From Eunapius fragilis (lineage: Eukaryota; Porifera; Demospongiae; Spongillida; Spongillidae): a stretch of 64,000 nucleotides of DNA. The DNA is taken from the NCBI GenBank assembly GCA_963681505.1, contig OY811976.1, positions 2,209,850 through 2,273,849 of the forward strand, read 5' to 3'. The notes beneath the pieces are model-generated. The model was not told the DNA's origin. It searched no databases and was given only the letters and a program-made list of their open reading frames with translations. Position 1 is the first letter of the stretch. Each line of letters begins with the position of its first letter. Below are positions 55,327 through 64,000 of this stretch, in pieces. The position numbers were made by a program, and so were the translations under genes.

Positions 55327-56608
55327 TGTTTAATCTTCCGCAATCCTTATTTAAGGATGGCCATCCTTAAATAAGTTAAGGATGATGACCACTTTCTAAA
55401 AGAATGATGTACACTTGGTGCTTTGTTTTATATTAGTGATTCACTAGATTCAAGATCATGCAGATGAGCGATACTGCTGCAAATAAAACAGGTTTGGCTT
55501 GCTCAAAAACCGGTATTACAGTGTAAATACGGCGAAACCGCCATTTGCCGCTGGCGATATAGTAGCGAGCAAATGAACTCAAAGCGACGCATGGCAAGGA
55601 AGGACATGTTTCTGGTAGCCCTAGGAGTAAAATGTACACAGACAGATGGATCTGTGGAACAATATCCACGGCTTCAACAACCTAGGCTCATACTCACAAA
55701 GATCGAAGCGATTGCATACACTCGAAAGCGTCAAGCAAAGCAACCCTGCTTAGATACCGAGGGGAGCCACAGAAAGCGACGGATATAATTCCTCAGTACG
55801 GATGTATAACATGCATGTAGACCTATAGGTGACCAAAGCGGCACTACTGCATGATTCGTCAAATGATATAGTGACAGCGACAGCAACAGTAGGCTTAGGC
55901 AATGGCGTGGTCTCCTCGAGTCTGATTAATTGGAGCTAAGCTCCACTAAGCTCGAACACATATCGTATGACACTTGGCAACGCTTCCTAGATCTCCCGTA
56001 CCCCCCCCCCCCCCCCCCCCCCCCCCACCCCAATGCCCATTGTACATGGTAGATAGTACTAGAAAGCGCACCATTCGATGGAGCGGCGGCAGACAACCAC
56101 ATGCAGTGCACGTGGTTTCAGTGAGGCTAGTATAGGGTACGTCCATGCTGGCGTTTGAGCAGATCGAAGAGAGCATCTACACCAGTACGCGTCATTGTAC
56201 AAATGCTTGATATTATAATTTTGAAGCGTTTATGGTGTAAATAAGCATAACTTATTAACCACAAGGTATTTCTTCGACGAATCAGGTTGTGAGTATAGCT
56301 GGATCAACTGACTATCAGAGAAAATCAAGAGTTTTAGAACCATTATGGTTTTTATGGTCAATAATCTCTACTGTTGTGATCCTTATTTACGGATGGTGTC
56401 AATCCTTAAATAAGGATGTGCTACTTCCTCCCTGTTTTACTACATGGACATTGATCATATTGACATCATTTAAAGGTCGTTATAGAGGCTAGTCAGTATA
56501 CAATTGACCAATAGCATTTATTTTATCTTACTTGCTTGGTTAGCAAAAATACGCAATGTAAAAGATAATGACATCCTTAAATAAGGATTTTTCCCTGGAG
56601 ATTAAACA
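55327..56608. mobile_element. piggyBac-like TTAA element (TE-A copy 2), uninterrupted
   Basis: 1282 bp bounded by TGTTTAATCTTCC and GGAGATTAAACA and by TTAA on both sides. The orientation is opposite to copy 1. A 34-bp palindrome of ATCCTTATTTAAGGAT and ATCCTTAAATAAG lies just inside the left end, and further copies lie near 56388-56420 and 56572. The only ORF (55573-55788, 71 codons) is basic and unrecognised, so the element is non-autonomous. A C run at 56001-56026 lies inside. Confidence 0.8.
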
Positions 56609-56612
56609 TTAA

Positions 56613-57175
56613 TGCGTGGATATAATTACATATAACATCCATTAATAGCCTTGAAATGGTCCTCCGCTTTCTTATGTGCCAGAAGGCCAGTGAATATAAT
56701 CGTACATTTAGGAATGCGAGGGGGTTCCAAAATTCCTAGGAGAAATGGCTATACTAATTTAAAGGGATTGCTATTTTCCTAGAGGGACGCCAAGTTTCAT
56801 TGGGAAATTGGAATGGGAGTGCCAAAATTCCTACGAAAGGTGGCACAGGGGGTGCAGCATTTGCAGGGATTCTTTTTTCCAGTGACACAGGTCCTATTGT
56901 ATGAAGTAGCAGGCCAAGTTAACTGACTGTTGCTCGTATCTTTATTATTATTTTACGTCCATGGTATGCATGATCACTGCAAAAACAGAAGAGCGATGCT
57001 CACTCGTTTATCACTCGGACGCAAGCGAGTGAAGGCCAAAACGAGTGAAAGGCACTTATTTTAATCTATATATCTCGAGCGATTTACGAGTGACAAAATT
57101 TAAGTGATTTGCACTCGTACCGTATATTTATATATCCACTTGATGACCGTAAAAGTAAAATCGGCTAGTTAATTT
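56613..57175. other. Unannotated stretch downstream of receptor gene 2
   Basis: It contains a weak inverted repeat of CCAAAATTCCTA-type sequence near 56730-56840. No gene. Confidence 0.35.
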
Positions 57176-57316
57176 GATATTCATTAGCATACCGTAACTA
57201 ATATATACGATCGAGTTTAGTTCATTCGATATTCATTAGCATACCGTAACTTATATATACGATTGAGGTTAGTTCGTTCGAATTTCATTAGCATACCGTA
57301 ACTAATATATACGGCA
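57176..57316. repeat. 52-bp tandem repeat, about 2.7 units
   Basis: The unit contains TCATTAGCATACCGTAACTA and ATATATACGATCGAG, with starts at 57181, 57233 and 57285. Confidence 0.85.
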
Positions 57317-57539
57317 CTTATTTTAATCTATATATATGATCCTTGTTCACATTTTCATGCACCAGTCATGCTATTCCAGGAGTTAAAGTATTAGGCTACT
57401 TTAGACACCCTTTTCTTGAGCATTTAAACACTCGACATGCCGGGCTGGCATAATAATAATATAAACTTGGATTACAATAAAACTCCTGCATTAAACAACA
57501 CTAATTACTTCCTGAAAAATTAATCAACATAAAACTGCA
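57317..57539 (-). other. 3' flank of receptor gene 2
   Basis: It lies just after the stop codon and is expected to hold the 3' UTR. I did not find an AATAAA on the minus strand close to the stop. Confidence 0.4.
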
Positions 57540-57626
57540 TCAGTTAACAATCGTTATATTGGCGTATGTGGGACCTTGATTTGGAACAGCGGGAAGTTCA
57601 TTAAGTATGTCTGTTTCATCAACCTC
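57540..57626 (-). CDS. Tyr-tail receptor, last exon
   Basis: The acceptor TGAAATGTAG opens an 87-bp terminal coding exon in phase 0: EVDETDILNELPAVPNQGPT then YANITIVN and TGA. The C-terminal Y-A-N-I fits both Y-x-x-I and the Y-x-N consensus bound by Grb2-type SH2 domains when phosphorylated (family knowledge). It follows the exon at 57685-57760 across a 58-bp intron with matching phase 0. Confidence 0.7.
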   Translation of the reverse strand, partial: EVDETDILNELPAVPNQGPTYANITIVN

Positions 57627-57684
57627 CTACATTTCAAAATCATAACAATTTCACATCGCAAGTTCGCATAACTGCATGATGTAC

Positions 57685-57760
57685 CTGTGCATTGACTACT
57701 GGGAGCTGACTTCGAAGAAAATCAACGGGCTGATGATATGCCTCTTCGTCATTCTCCTGC
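57685..57760 (-). CDS. Tyr-tail receptor, cytoplasmic exon 3
   Basis: A 76-bp exon: acceptor CACATTCCAG, donor GCACAG|GTACATC. It enters in phase 2 and leaves in phase 0. It reads QENDEEAYHQPVDFLRSQLP and VVNAQ. The acidic stretch before Y-H-Q-P gives a Y-x-x-P motif of the kind bound by Crk/Nck-type SH2 domains. Only this frame joins both neighbours. Confidence 0.7.
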
Positions 57761-57798
57761 CTGGAATGTGGATAATAACGTTAAATATTCGTACTTAC

Positions 57799-57873
57799 AT
57801 GATTAGCTTATACTGTTGCTTTGCCGCTCGAACTTGAAAGTACAGTACGGATTGAAAGTCACTTTCTGCTTCA
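57799..57873 (-). CDS. Tyr-tail receptor, cytoplasmic exon 2 (ITIM/ITAM-like)
   Basis: A 75-bp exon: acceptor CATTCGTTTGCAG, donor ATCAT|GTAAGT. It enters in phase 2 and leaves in phase 2. It reads EAESDFQSVLYFQVRAAKQQ then YKLI, preceded by a Tyr completed across the upstream junction and followed by a split Met codon. V-L-Y-F-Q-V fits the ITIM consensus [VILS]-x-Y-x-x-[VIL]. With the following Y-K-L-I the spacing Y-x-x-V-x6-Y-x-x-I is ITAM-like, with acidic residues upstream as in ITAMs. The next intron is only 38 bp. Confidence 0.7.
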
Positions 57874-58477
57874 CTGCAAACGAATGCACAGTTTTGTATG
57901 AAATTTAATTTCGTATGTTTATTTATACATCAGTCTTCTGTTATCGGAGCATTATCAAAAATGGATGCTCTATATTTGTTTCTGGCTCGCAAATGGGATT
58001 AGAAAATATATGCAGTTACTAAATGTTCAGATAACAATACCACAAACCGTGCATCAGTAACTAAGAATCACAGAATAGTTGCCTTATACGGCATATTTTT
58101 TATGCATAAATTTATACAAAATGCTTTCCGTTTGAATCGCTATAAGTTCAGAAACGCCTTCCTATTTCAACGCAGATGGCAGGATTTGCCATTCAAAAAA
58201 ATGGTGTCAAAACATAGGAAGTCAATAGCATTAACCATTCAGAGTTTGTATGATACAATCGAAGTGCATTTTATGCGTACATAACAGTTTTGTTTGAACT
58301 GTCTCGAAAAAATAATTTCTATGGCACCCACTCGTAAGCATGCTCTAGCTGGCCATGATAACAAAGTATAAAATAACTATTATGATGGCATGCATGCATT
58401 AAATATCGCAATTACTTGTATAGCCAACACACAGCCAGGATGGTTTTTGCATTGCATACGCTCATTAGTTCACTTAC

Positions 58478-58553
58478 TATGCAGCAGTACTGTTCGGACG
58501 TAATTGATAGTCGTTCATATTACTTGCCACATTTTCTTGACGAACTAGCTCAA
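58478..58553 (-). CDS. Tyr-tail receptor, cytoplasmic exon 1
   Basis: A 76-bp exon: acceptor TGTTCATTTCAG, donor GCATA|GTAAGT. It enters in phase 1 and leaves in phase 2. It reads ELVRQENVASNMNDYQLRPN and STAA, and the split codon at the end becomes Tyr with the next exon. The other two frames contain stops. It joins the transmembrane exon across a 58-bp intron. Confidence 0.7.
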
Positions 58554-58611
58554 CTGAAATGAACAAAATAAATTTGACACACTCATATATTTAACAATAA
58601 TGATTGCTAAC

Positions 58612-58719
58612 TTTTCTTGGTTCTAATCTTCACAAATATTGCCAGAATGACACCTACTATAATCACAATGGAGACCACAGCCACATAGGCAATCTTTGGA
58701 TCAATTGGCTGTTGTAGAG
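58612..58719 (-). CDS. Tyr-tail receptor, transmembrane exon
   Basis: A 108-bp phase 1-1 exon: acceptor TATGTACGCAG, donor AGAAAA|GTTAGC (weak). It reads LQQPIDPKIAYVAVVSIVII and VGVILAIFVKIRTKK. The hydrophobic helix of about 21 residues is followed by the basic stop-transfer KIRTKK, so the C-terminal exons are cytoplasmic. If the donor is not used, translation ends one codon later (TAG at 58607), giving a tailless form. This makes retention of the 58-bp intron a possible switch. Confidence 0.75.
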
Positions 58720-58791
58720 CTGCGTACATAAGTAGAATTATTAATTATGTATACAAATGAAACATCAATACACTGAATGATTATCGGTCAC

Positions 58792-58896
58792 CTTCAGCGA
58801 TAGTCATAGAGCTCACACTCGTGCTTAGGATCAGAGTGTTGTTTTGATTGCAATAGCTTTCGTTTTCCATCAACGGAACGTACACATCAGTACATG
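58792..58896 (-). CDS. Tyr-tail receptor, membrane-proximal extracellular exon
   Basis: A 105-bp phase 1-1 exon: acceptor CATTTGAATAG, donor GCTGAAG|GTGACC. It reads CTDVYVPLMENESYCNQNNT then LILSTSVSSMTIAE. Two cysteines and two sequons (NES, NNT) fit an extracellular juxtamembrane segment. The split Ala codon joins the transmembrane exon across a 72-bp intron. Upstream ectodomain exons above 58897 were not identified and may be displaced by the transposons at 59130-61150. Confidence 0.6.
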
Positions 58897-59799
58897 CTAT
58901 TCAAATGGATTTAATAAAGATATTATGTTAGGTTATGCAGATGTATACCCGAGCCAAATCTGACTATAGGCTATATAAATAAAAGTGCATAGCTACATTG
59001 TACATACATTCGAAGCAGCGTCAATACCTGATGATTTAACTAACAACATAAATGGCCAATAATTTAAAAATGGAATATCATGTGAGTATCATGTTCCACA
59101 TCTTCATTTCGAAGTCACTGATCCCCCTTCCCCCCCCCCCCCCCCCCCCCCCCCCCCCTTTAATGTGTAAATCAGGATCACTACATTACACAATCAAATA
59201 CTTGAGCGCGCGCAATTTAACAACGTCAACAGCAGGAACAGAAACACAGGGACGAAATTCAAATCACGAAAGCCCGTAACTGTCTGCGCATCGCAGAAAG
59301 GAATCCAAATCCAGTCGAAAACGGTTCAGCCGGCGCTCAAAAAACGAACACAGGTATCTGCTCATTTCTAAATAGATGTAGCAGTCTGTTATTTGAAGCT
59401 TCTACAGGTGTAGCACGAGGGGAGACCGGGGCTAAAAGACACACGGGTTAGTTGTCACAACATTTATATCCTGGTAGCCGATTGATTGGACATGTACAAG
59501 TCAAATGTAGGTATTATAGTTTAGTGTCTACCTATAAATAGGTGGACATGCTGCTCACATCTTTCGGACGTAGCATTAGAATTTGTGTTTTGTATACCCC
59601 TCAGTAAATTATTTCCCTTTGCTAGAGCGAATATTAATACAAAGTTATATATGCATTGACTAAACTTCCCATTAATCAATGTCAAAATTGTATTTTTTAT
59701 CTTGATAAGCCAAGCATGTGTGATTACTTACCCTGTGATGGGTCAGGTTGCCATAAATGCACTGCTTCAATTAGAATGTTTATCGGAAGTTTCTTCCAT
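58897..59799. other. Unannotated stretch with poly-C
   Basis: It holds a poly-C tract at 59130-59158. No exon for the receptor could be placed with confidence. The right part leads into Helitron sequence. Confidence 0.4.
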
Positions 59800-60024
59800 A
59801 TAGAATTTGACCCCGATATGAATCTCATTAAAAACACGCGACCCGTCTCTACCAAGACTCCCGACGAACGGATTGTTTATCTTGTTATGGTAATCGAACT
59901 AGAAGTCAAAAGTGAGCAGTTTCGTCTTTGTTTTATGTTACAGAACCGCGCAGAACAAAAGGGTACTGCCCGTCCTCGTCCCTCCTCCTTGCGGGCTCAT
60001 AACTTGGGATAGGAACACTTTTAA

Positions 60025-60557
60025 CACGCGGTTTACGACAGATGCGGGGAAATATTGGGGAATATATAATATTCATAATTCCCTCCTATAGACTTTTTCT
60101 ATGATAAACATGATTAATAATACTCCATTCATTATAGATGAAATTGGAAAGTAAAGAATCAGCAGACATATACAATTGTCGTATTGTAACTTTCAAAAGC
60201 CAGCTCATTTTAGTTTTAACGATGTGCCTCAGCATCCAAGGTACAGCTCCGATTTACACTATAGCCTAAACTTAATAAATGGATGCAAAAGCGAAACTTA
60301 TAAGAAACAATTTTATACACCTAAAACCAATACAGTGGTATAAGTAGTGCGATCGACCAGGAATTACATAGAAAAACAAAGGTCACGTGGCGCAGCATGT
60401 TAACGGAATTGTCCGACAATAATATAACTCCATAGGGCAGTCGCAAATATGTACTGAGTTTTAAATATGCAAGAATGATCATTCAAACGACTAGGAGGGA
60501 ATTATTCCCCAAAATAATCAAGATTTCCCCTCGCCTTGATCTATCGTAAACCGCGTG
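60025..60557. mobile_element. 533-bp TTAA MITE (second piggyBac-like family)
   Basis: Terminal inverted repeats CACGCGGTTTACGA...TCGTAAACCGCGTG, flanked by TTAA on both sides. The repeats extend imperfectly inward (GCGGGGAAAT / ATTTCCCCTCGC). Removal with one TTAA restores the Helitron leader as seen at 17700 and 16186. Non-coding. Confidence 0.85.
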
Positions 60558-60788
60558 TTAAACGATGAAAACTTCACCATCAGATTCAGAATAGGTCTGA
60601 AGGGGTTAAATAGTTGATTGTATACTTTGGTACCATACGGCCTGTGTTATTGTAAATTGTGTTACGTAAATACGGTACATAGAAATTAAGGCATCAGTAT
60701 AAATAGCACACAACTAGAGAAAACTCTTTGGTGATTCAATCGTCGTTTGGTGTGAAACATTTTTGTTAGTGAAGTTGTTTTTATCAAA

Positions 60789-60935
60789 ATGCCTTCACGT
60801 CAGAAAAAGGAACGAGCGAAACGACGTGCGAGATACCTTGAAGTTCGAGACGACGTTTTAGAATCGGCATACAAAAAAAAATCAATGAAACAAGTGAATA
60901 AAAACATTCTCTACGAGAAAGTTGGTGGGATATAG
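60789..60935 (+). pseudogene. MPSR-type Helitron first ORF, truncated by MITE
   Basis: It starts MPSRQKKERAKRRARYLEVR, then DDVLESAYKKK, matching the first 30 residues of 5902-6546 and 16699-16884. From about residue 31 the frame runs into the left arm of a foldback MITE and ends at TAG (60933-60935). The preceding leader and TCAAAATGCC start context are the same as in the copy at 16699. Confidence 0.6.
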
Positions 60936-61018
60936 GATTTGCAGGCAATTGGTGGTGTAAAAAGCAAGGAAACAAGGTCTTATCAGAAGGGAAAATGTAA
61001 TAGTCCTATATTTAGCAC
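60890..61018. mobile_element. Foldback MITE, copy 6 (half)
   Basis: A complete left arm from ACAAGTGAATAAAAACATTC to the core TCCTATATTTAGCAC. The right arm is absent. Confidence 0.7.
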
Positions 61019-61053
61019 AGAAACAATGTATACCTACAAATGACGGTGCTATA

Positions 61054-61147
61054 AAAAAGTAAATAAAAACATTCTCTCTGAGAAAGTTGGTGAGATATAG
61101 GTTTTGCAGGCGAATAGTATACTGGTGTAAAAAGCAAGGAAACAAGC
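61054..61147. mobile_element. Foldback MITE, copy 7 (part of left arm)
   Basis: The outer left arm (AAGTAAATAAAAACATTCTC to AAAGCAAGGAAACAAG) repeats in direct orientation 40 bp after copy 6. Confidence 0.65.
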
Positions 61148-61861
61148 ACTGTGCAACGAAAGTAGTATACAGTGGTGTATATTTATGCGTATATTTCTGG
61201 TATACCATTAATATACCGTGTGTGCTTATATTTCAAAAATACGCATACGTATATTCCAAGAATCCGCAGGTGTCAATTGTATTCACTAACCATCGTGGTA
61301 TACGCACCTGACTCTTAAAGTATACGCTAATACCGTAAATTCTAAATGTTAATTTGGATAAACATTTTCGAAGCTTATTATATTTAATACCTTTGAAAAT
61401 ATTATTTCGAATCCAAGAGCATCGAATATGATCTCTGATCTCACATAGCTGCAGAGCAACCCGTTTTGAGCACCTCCTTCTCTAAAATTCGGTACGTCTA
61501 GTCTGCTTGATTTATATGAGTTTAAAACAACCCTTAGTACCATACATAGTTTCTCGCAAGTAACGTTCTCTGTAGAATAAACAGGGGGGTGGCGAACACT
61601 CCTGACGTTATCGCAGGTGGTGTTCACTGCCTTTCATCTCTATGGACGTCGATACCGTATCAGCGATACTGTTTTTCATCATGGCAAAGATGGAAGGCCA
61701 ACTTGAAGGCCAACTTTGCTGTGATCAGCGGTACGGTTGAAGCACAGTTAACCTATAGAGCGTATGAAAGTAATGGTGCTCCATTTATTACATTTGTTTT
61801 CATTACCATTACAGCTATAACACATTTGAAAAAGTGTATGACTTTCATGACTGTGGACATG
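61148..61861. other. Unannotated stretch before the satellite
   Basis: It contains TATACG/CGTATA-rich sequence at 61160-61330 and weak ORFs. No gene is supported. Confidence 0.35.
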
Positions 61862-64000
61862 GGCATTCTTTGGAATAGCTAGCTTCAAAGCAGCAAATGT
61901 TACATGTCCTGTGAGCTTCAAACTGAGCAGGTGTAACACACATATTGGCCTCTTGGGAGGTTTGTCACCTTCATGGGCGTGGCCTCATCAGGTAAACCGA
62001 TAAATGCTAATATTTAATGCGTGTAGTGACGTTTTGACTTGTGCATTCTTTAGAGTAGCTGTGGTGTTACATGTCCTGAGAGCTTCAAACTGAGCAGGTG
62101 TAACACACATATTGGCCTCTTGGGAGGTTTGTCACCTTCATGGGCGTGGCCTCATCAGGTAAACCGATAAATGCTAATATTTAATGCGTGTAGTGACGTT
62201 TTGACTTGTGCATTCTTTAGAGTAGCTGTGGTGTTACATGTCCTGAGAGCTTCAAACTGAGCAGGTGTAACACACATACTGGCCTCTTGGGAGGCATGTT
62301 ACCTTCATGGGCGTGGCCTCATCAGGTAAACGGATAAATGCTAATATTTAATGCGTGTAGTGACGTTTTGACTTGTGCATTCTTTAGAGTAGCTGTGGTG
62401 TTACATGTCCTGAGAGCTTCAAACTGAGCAGGTGTAACACACATACTGGCCTCTTGGGAGGTTTGTCACCTTCATGGGCGTGGCCTCATCAGGTAAACCG
62501 ATAAATGCTAATATTTAATGCGTGTAGTGACGTTTTGACTTGTGCATTCTTTAGAGTAGCTGTGGTGTTACATGTCCTGAGAGCTTCAAACTGAGCAGGT
62601 GTAACACACATACTGGCCTCTTGGGAGGCATGTTACCTTCATGGGCGTGGCCTCATCAGGTAAACGGATAAATGCTAATATTTAATGCGTGTAGTGACGT
62701 TTTGACTTGTGCATTCTTTAGAGTAGCTGTGGTGTTACATGTCCTAAGAGCTTCAAACTGAGCAGGTGTAACACACATACTGGCCTCTTGGGAGGTTTGT
62801 CACCTTCATGGGCGTGGCCTCATCAGGTAAACGGATAAATGCTAATATTTAATGCGTGTAGTGACGTTTTGACTTGTGCATTCCTTAGAGTAGCTGTGGT
62901 GTTACATGTCCTGAGAGCTTCAAACTGAGCAGGTGTAACACACATACTGGCCTCTTGGGAGGTTTGTCACCTTCATGGGCGTGGCCTCATCAGGTAAACG
63001 GATAAATGCTAATATTTAATGCGTGTAGTGACGTTTTGACTTGTGCATTCTTTAGAGTAGCTGTGGTGTTACATGTCCTGAGAGCTTCAAACTGAGCAGG
63101 TGTAACACACATACTGGCCTCTTGGGAGGTTTGTCACCTTCATGGGCGTGGCCTCATCAGGTAAACGGATAAATGCTAATATTTAATGCGTGTAGTGACG
63201 TTTTGACTTGTGCATTCTTTAGAGTACTGTGGTGTTACATGTCCTGAGAGCTTCAAACTGAGCAGGTGTAACACACATACTGGCCTCTTGGGAGGTTTGT
63301 CACCTTCATGGGCGTGGCCTCATCAGGTAAACGGATAAATGCTAATATTTAATGCGTGTAGTGACGTTTTGACTTGTGCATTCTTTAGAGTAGCTGTGGT
63401 GTTACATGTCCTGAGAGCTTCAAACTGAGCAGGTGTAACACACATACTGGCCTCTTGGGAGGTTTGTCACCTTCATGGGCGTGGCCTCATCAGGTAAACG
63501 GATAAATGCTAATATTTAATGCGTGTAGTGACGTTTTGACTTGTGCATTCTTTAGAGTAGCTGTGGTGTTACATGTCCTGAGAGCTTCAAACTGAGCAGG
63601 TGTAACACACATACTGGCCTCTTGGGAGGTTTGTCACCTTCATGGGCGTGGCCTCATCAGGTAAACCGATAAATGCTAATATTTAATGCGTGTAGTGACG
63701 TTTTGACTTGTGCATTCTTTAGAGTAGCTGTGGTGTTACATGTCCTGAGAGCTTCAAACTGAGCAGGTGTAACACACATACTGGCCTCTTGGGAGGTTTG
63801 TCACCTTCATGGGCGTGGCCTCATCAGGTAAACGGATAAATGCTAATATTTAATGCGTGTAGTGACGTTTTGACTTGTGCATTCTTTAGAGTAGCTGTGG
63901 TGTTACATGTCCTGAGAGCTTCAAACTGAGCAGGTGTAACACACATACTGGCCTCTTGGGAGGTTTGTCACCTTCATGGGCGTGGCCTCATCAGGTAAAC
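61862..64000. repeat. 167-bp satellite array, about 12.7 units
   Basis: The unit starts CATTCTTTAGAGTAGCTGTG, with GAGCTTCAAACTGAGCAGG and GGGCGTGGCCTCATCAGG inside. Starts are at 62044, 62211, 62378 and then every 167 bp (one unit near 63222 is shorter by one or two bases). The first unit is diverged (TTGGAATAGCTAGC). The array runs off the window end. No ORF persists across it. Confidence 0.95.

Larger units (their letters stand above)
59800..60935 (+). mobile_element. Helitron 5' fragment with MPSR ORF
   Basis: It begins GAATTTGACCCCGATATGAA and follows the same leader as 16186 (GCAGAACAAAAGGGTACTGC, CTTGGGATAGGAACACTTTT). It is interrupted at TTAA by a 533-bp element, resumes at AAACTTCACCATCAGATTCAGAAT and reaches an MPSR-type ORF. 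A foldback MITE truncates it. Confidence 0.7.

Overview
This window looks like nuclear DNA of an invertebrate animal. A demosponge similar to Amphimedon is my best guess, by inference. The reasons are AT-rich sequence, very short GT-AG introns (38, 58, 58 and 72 bp), small phase 1-1 exons encoding Ig and fibronectin III (FN3) type receptors, Helitrons whose first ORF carries NPEKK repeats, and many (CA)n tracts. No bacterial operon, rRNA, tRNA or CRISPR array is visible. Most long ORFs are transposon genes or repeat artefacts. The host genes are split into exons too small for an ORF scan, and I found them by splice signals and matching phases.

Host genes, all on the minus strand. (1) An RNF113/CWC24-like spliceosome gene, two exons at 12956-13430. 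(2) An unrecognised gene ending at 18136-18895, whose last exon contains an in-frame 48-bp minisatellite. (3) A type I receptor from 41824 down to 23531: start codon exon, signal peptide exon, Ig exon, small Cys-rich exon, FN3 exon, two near-identical 36-bp stalk micro-exons and a transmembrane exon. (4) The 3' part of a second membrane receptor at 57540-58896, six phase-compatible exons encoding a membrane-proximal segment, a transmembrane helix and a tyrosine-rich tail with ITIM/ITAM-like spacing. This gene is the most interesting item.

Transposons, left to right. 1-7417 is the end of an unclassified TIR element, called TE-C here, interrupted by two Helitrons, one inserted into the Rep gene of the other. 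15890-18047 is Helitron 5' debris with foldback MITEs. 19588-19920 and 48870-49250 are pogo-like transposase relics. 28956-39800 is a Ty3/gypsy element inside an intron of receptor gene 3; it is split at a TTAA by a piggyBac-like element, which is itself split by a 4.75-kb TE-C copy. 42563-43309 and 51998-53495 are retroelement pseudogenes. 53690-56608 holds G-rich hAT-like elements, a foldback MITE and a second copy of the piggyBac-like element. 59800-61147 is another Helitron 5' fragment with nested MITEs.

Simple and satellite DNA: 20-bp and 33/35-bp minisatellites (9618-11913), many (CA)n tracts, a 60-nt poly-C, and a 167-bp satellite filling 61862-64000. The receptor genes appear to be the functional host content. 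The rest records repeated nested insertion, which has stretched one intron to about 11.5 kb.
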